A DNA stretch of 64,000 bases, taken from assembly GCA_035307385.1 (NCBI GenBank), contig DATGID010000068.1, forward strand, positions 1 through 64,000, given 5' to 3'. Shown in pieces: positions 62,573 through 64,000 of this stretch; the first letter of the stretch is position 1; every line of letters starts with the position of its first letter. The DNA is from DATBHW01 sp035307385 (lineage in GTDB: Bacteria > Chloroflexota > Ktedonobacteria > Ktedonobacterales > DATBGS01). Below the pieces are notes generated by a model. It had not been told where the DNA came from and did not search any database. It saw only the letters and a program-made list of their open reading frames with translations. The position numbers and the translations under genes are program-made.

Positions 62573-63454
62573 TTACTCGAACCCAATGATAAGATTCTTG
62601 CTGGCGGTCTCTACCACTTCTTTGGTCACCACCGTCAGCTCATTGGCAACTAACACCAGTTCAACCTGCATCATGAGACGGTCGATCAAGCGAATATTGC
62701 CGCGTGTGATGCGCAAAATCGCCGCCACTGCCTCCCGGTCGGTAAAATCGTCTGAGGAGGCGTTGACGCGATGACGCCAACGCTGGTCCAGAAAAAAGCG
62801 CGTCTCCTCCTCGGATAAGGGCTCCATCTTGTGAGCGAATCCCACCCGCGAATACAATTGCGGCGCGCGTTGCAGGCGCTTGTCCAGTCCCGGCATGCCA
62901 AGCAACACGACGCCAAATCTCCCTTTATCATAGAGATCGCGTAGGATATCCAGCCCCGCATCTTTCAGGCGATTCGCCTCATCAACAATCAGCAGTTCGA
63001 TGAAGTGAGAAGAGCGGCGCGTCACCAAAAACTCTTCCTTGCCCTGATGGCGCTCATTGGCAGCCTCGATCAGATAGGAGAAAGCGGCGAATAAGGCCAG
63101 CACCTGTCGTTCGATACGCGCAGGAGAAGCAGCAACCGGGGCTGTATAGAACACGGTTCGGCACTCCTGCAAAGCCGCAGAGGCGTGTGCAGCAGCAAAG
63201 GTGAACGGTTTGTAGGGGTAGAACTCATCGACGGCGCTGCGCCCGGTAAAGGTGATCAAGGGTTCCGGCAAGAAGGCTTCGACCTGCTCCCACTGCGCGT
63301 AATACCTGGCCGACTCGGTTTTTCCGGTGCCTGGAGGTCCATATCCCAGACCGATAGACCGGAAGCGCCGACAGGCATCACACACTTCCGTGAAGCGCCG
63401 ATAGGCTTTCGTGATGACAAACGTCGCAGGCTCACGCTCGTGTGGCTCACTCAT
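62573..63454 (-). CDS. TnsC/TniB-type AAA ATPase of transposon B
   Basis: 293 residues, the same length as the copy in transposon A. Walker A GPPGTGKTESA, Walker B LLIVDEANRLKDAG and LLGMPGLDKRLQRAPQLYSR are present. It differs from the A copy at many scattered positions, so this is a related but distinct element, not a recent duplicate. The ATG at 63454 overlaps the TnsB-like stop by 8 nt. Confidence 0.91.
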   Translation of the reverse strand: MSEPHEREPATFVITKAYRRFTEVCDACRRFRSIGLGYGPPGTGKTESARYYAQWEQVEAFLPEPLITFTGRSAVDEFYPYKPFTFAAAHASAALQECRTVFYTAPVAASPARIERQVLALFAAFSYLIEAANERHQGKEEFLVTRRSSHFIELLIVDEANRLKDAGLDILRDLYDKGRFGVVLLGMPGLDKRLQRAPQLYSRVGFAHKMEPLSEEETRFFLDQRWRHRVNASSDDFTDREAVAAILRITRGNIRLIDRLMMQVELVLVANELTVVTKEVVETASKNLIIGFE

Positions 63455-64000
63455 TGATGTACCTCTTGAGTCGCGGTCGCCCCGTCGTCTCACTCGGCTC
63501 TTTCACCTCTTTCACACGGGCCGGAGCTTCTTCTTGATGGGCCGCTACAAACTGTTCGACCAGCGCTGAGCGTTCGGAGAGGCCCGCTTTGACCTGCTTG
63601 CGACGCTGCGTCCTGGCTTTTTCGATCTCCTTCAAACTGATCGTTTGCCCCGCGAGTTCCTGGCAGATAGCGCGACAGAGGAACCGATCCTGGTAAAACA
63701 CGCGGATTTCCGCCAGATCAGCCGGATCGTACCGGATCATGACGTCTTCTTTGACATAGCCTGCCAGGGTTGGATCGAGATACCGATAGCCTTGAAAGCG
63801 AATGCCATCCTGCTGGACCCGGCGCGTTTTGGCGACGGTTAACAGCAACAGGTCGAGCTGTTCGAGCGACGTGGGCATGCGCGGCACAAATCCCCCGGCT
63901 TCCCACCGCTCGACTGGCCTGTACCCTGTTTCCTCATGGACCCGCAGATGATAGTCTTCGAGCACCCAGGTGCGAAAGCGCTGCTCAAAGGCTGGGAGCG
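63447..64000 (-). CDS. TnsB/MuA-type transposase of transposon B, C-terminal part
   Basis: The frame is open to the window end; about 184 C-terminal residues are visible. They cover the beta-barrel and tail region: EDYHLRVHEETGYRPVERWEAGG, LDLLLLTVAKTRRVQQDGI and VSLKEIEKARTQRRKQV-like (here ISLKEIEKARTQRRKQV), aligning closely with the copy in transposon A. The catalytic core and the start lie beyond 64000. Confidence 0.9.
   Translation of the reverse strand, partial: LPAFEQRFRTWVLEDYHLRVHEETGYRPVERWEAGGFVPRMPTSLEQLDLLLLTVAKTRRVQQDGIRFQGYRYLDPTLAGYVKEDVMIRYDPADLAEIRVFYQDRFLCRAICQELAGQTISLKEIEKARTQRRKQVKAGLSERSALVEQFVAAHQEEAPARVKEVKEPSETTGRPRLKRYINE

Larger units (their letters stand above)
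57438..64000 (-). mobile_element. Transposon B (Tn7/Mu-like), runs past window end
   Basis: Begins at 57438 with TGTAAATTTTGCAATT and a second repeat TTTGCAATAATGCTGGTGA, related to the end of transposon A. Read on the minus strand it carries TnsB-like (partial here), TnsC-like, LuxR/AAA, methyltransferase and a damaged resolvase gene. It sits inside the LuxR/AAA gene of transposon A in inverse orientation. Its other end is outside the window. Confidence 0.85.

Noticed and set aside
54339..64000. CRISPR-associated or TniQ-guided Tn7-like system
   Set aside because: No cas genes, CRISPR array or TniQ-like gene is visible in the part of the elements within the window.

Overview
The window looks like chromosome from a GC-rich, gene-sparse, transposon-rich bacterium, most likely a Ktedonobacteria-type member of the Chloroflexota. 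This is an inference from gene content: zinc-ribbon proteins, a kinase-like protein, WD40, PRC-barrel and LuxR/AAA regulators, AHSA1/ArsR pairs, a bacterial nitric oxide synthase and many transposons. It does not come from a database match. Start codons are mostly preceded by AGGAGG- or GGAAAGG-type ribosome binding sites.

Layout. 1-1.16 kb is the 3' part of a 23S rRNA gene followed directly by a terminator, with no 5S. 1.3-17.3 kb is core-like: a degenerate kinase with four zinc ribbons, an HD phosphohydrolase, membrane proteins and lipoproteins, PRC-barrel, an ArsR-AHSA1 operon, DUF899 and LOG. It includes two adjacent genes (8.6-10.8 kb) that share an Asn/Gly-rich N-terminal motif resembling prokaryotic amyloid-signalling motifs. 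17.4-24.2 kb is an integrated replication module (HTH initiator-like protein, HNH, antirepressor-like protein, PrimPol-type primase, replication-relaxation-like protein) lying between a truncated and an intact NTF2-like gene, with a further replication-relaxation remnant behind. 24.4-26.6 kb is an operon of nitric oxide synthase and an H-NOX protein with a C-terminal winged-helix-like extension. An IS21-family element (27.4-29.9 kb) and two orphan response regulators follow. 31.5-33.3 kb has no convincing gene but is rich in palindromes.

33.3-40 kb is a cluster of small plasmid- or ICE-type genes (HNH, DUF2695, XRE regulator, SWIM-like zinc protein, DUF3560, DNA methyltransferase) with well-formed promoters, operator-like palindromes and terminators. 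41.2-53.3 kb is a polymorphic toxin locus: a 2558-residue secreted FG-GAP/RHS protein whose tip carries CAE and PCxxC deaminase motifs, a WD40 protein, two intact SUKH-like immunity proteins and a third cut by an IS5-family insertion.

54.3-64 kb contains two related Tn7/Mu-type transposons, each with TnsB-like, TnsC-like and LuxR-type AAA genes. The second (B, reverse orientation, from 57438 past the window end) is inserted inside the LuxR/AAA gene of the first (A, from 54339). B also carries a methyltransferase and a frameshifted resolvase. The points most worth following are the NO synthase/sensor operon, the deaminase-tipped RHS locus with its immunity array, the nested transposons with a regulator as an apparent core gene, and the amyloid-motif gene pair.
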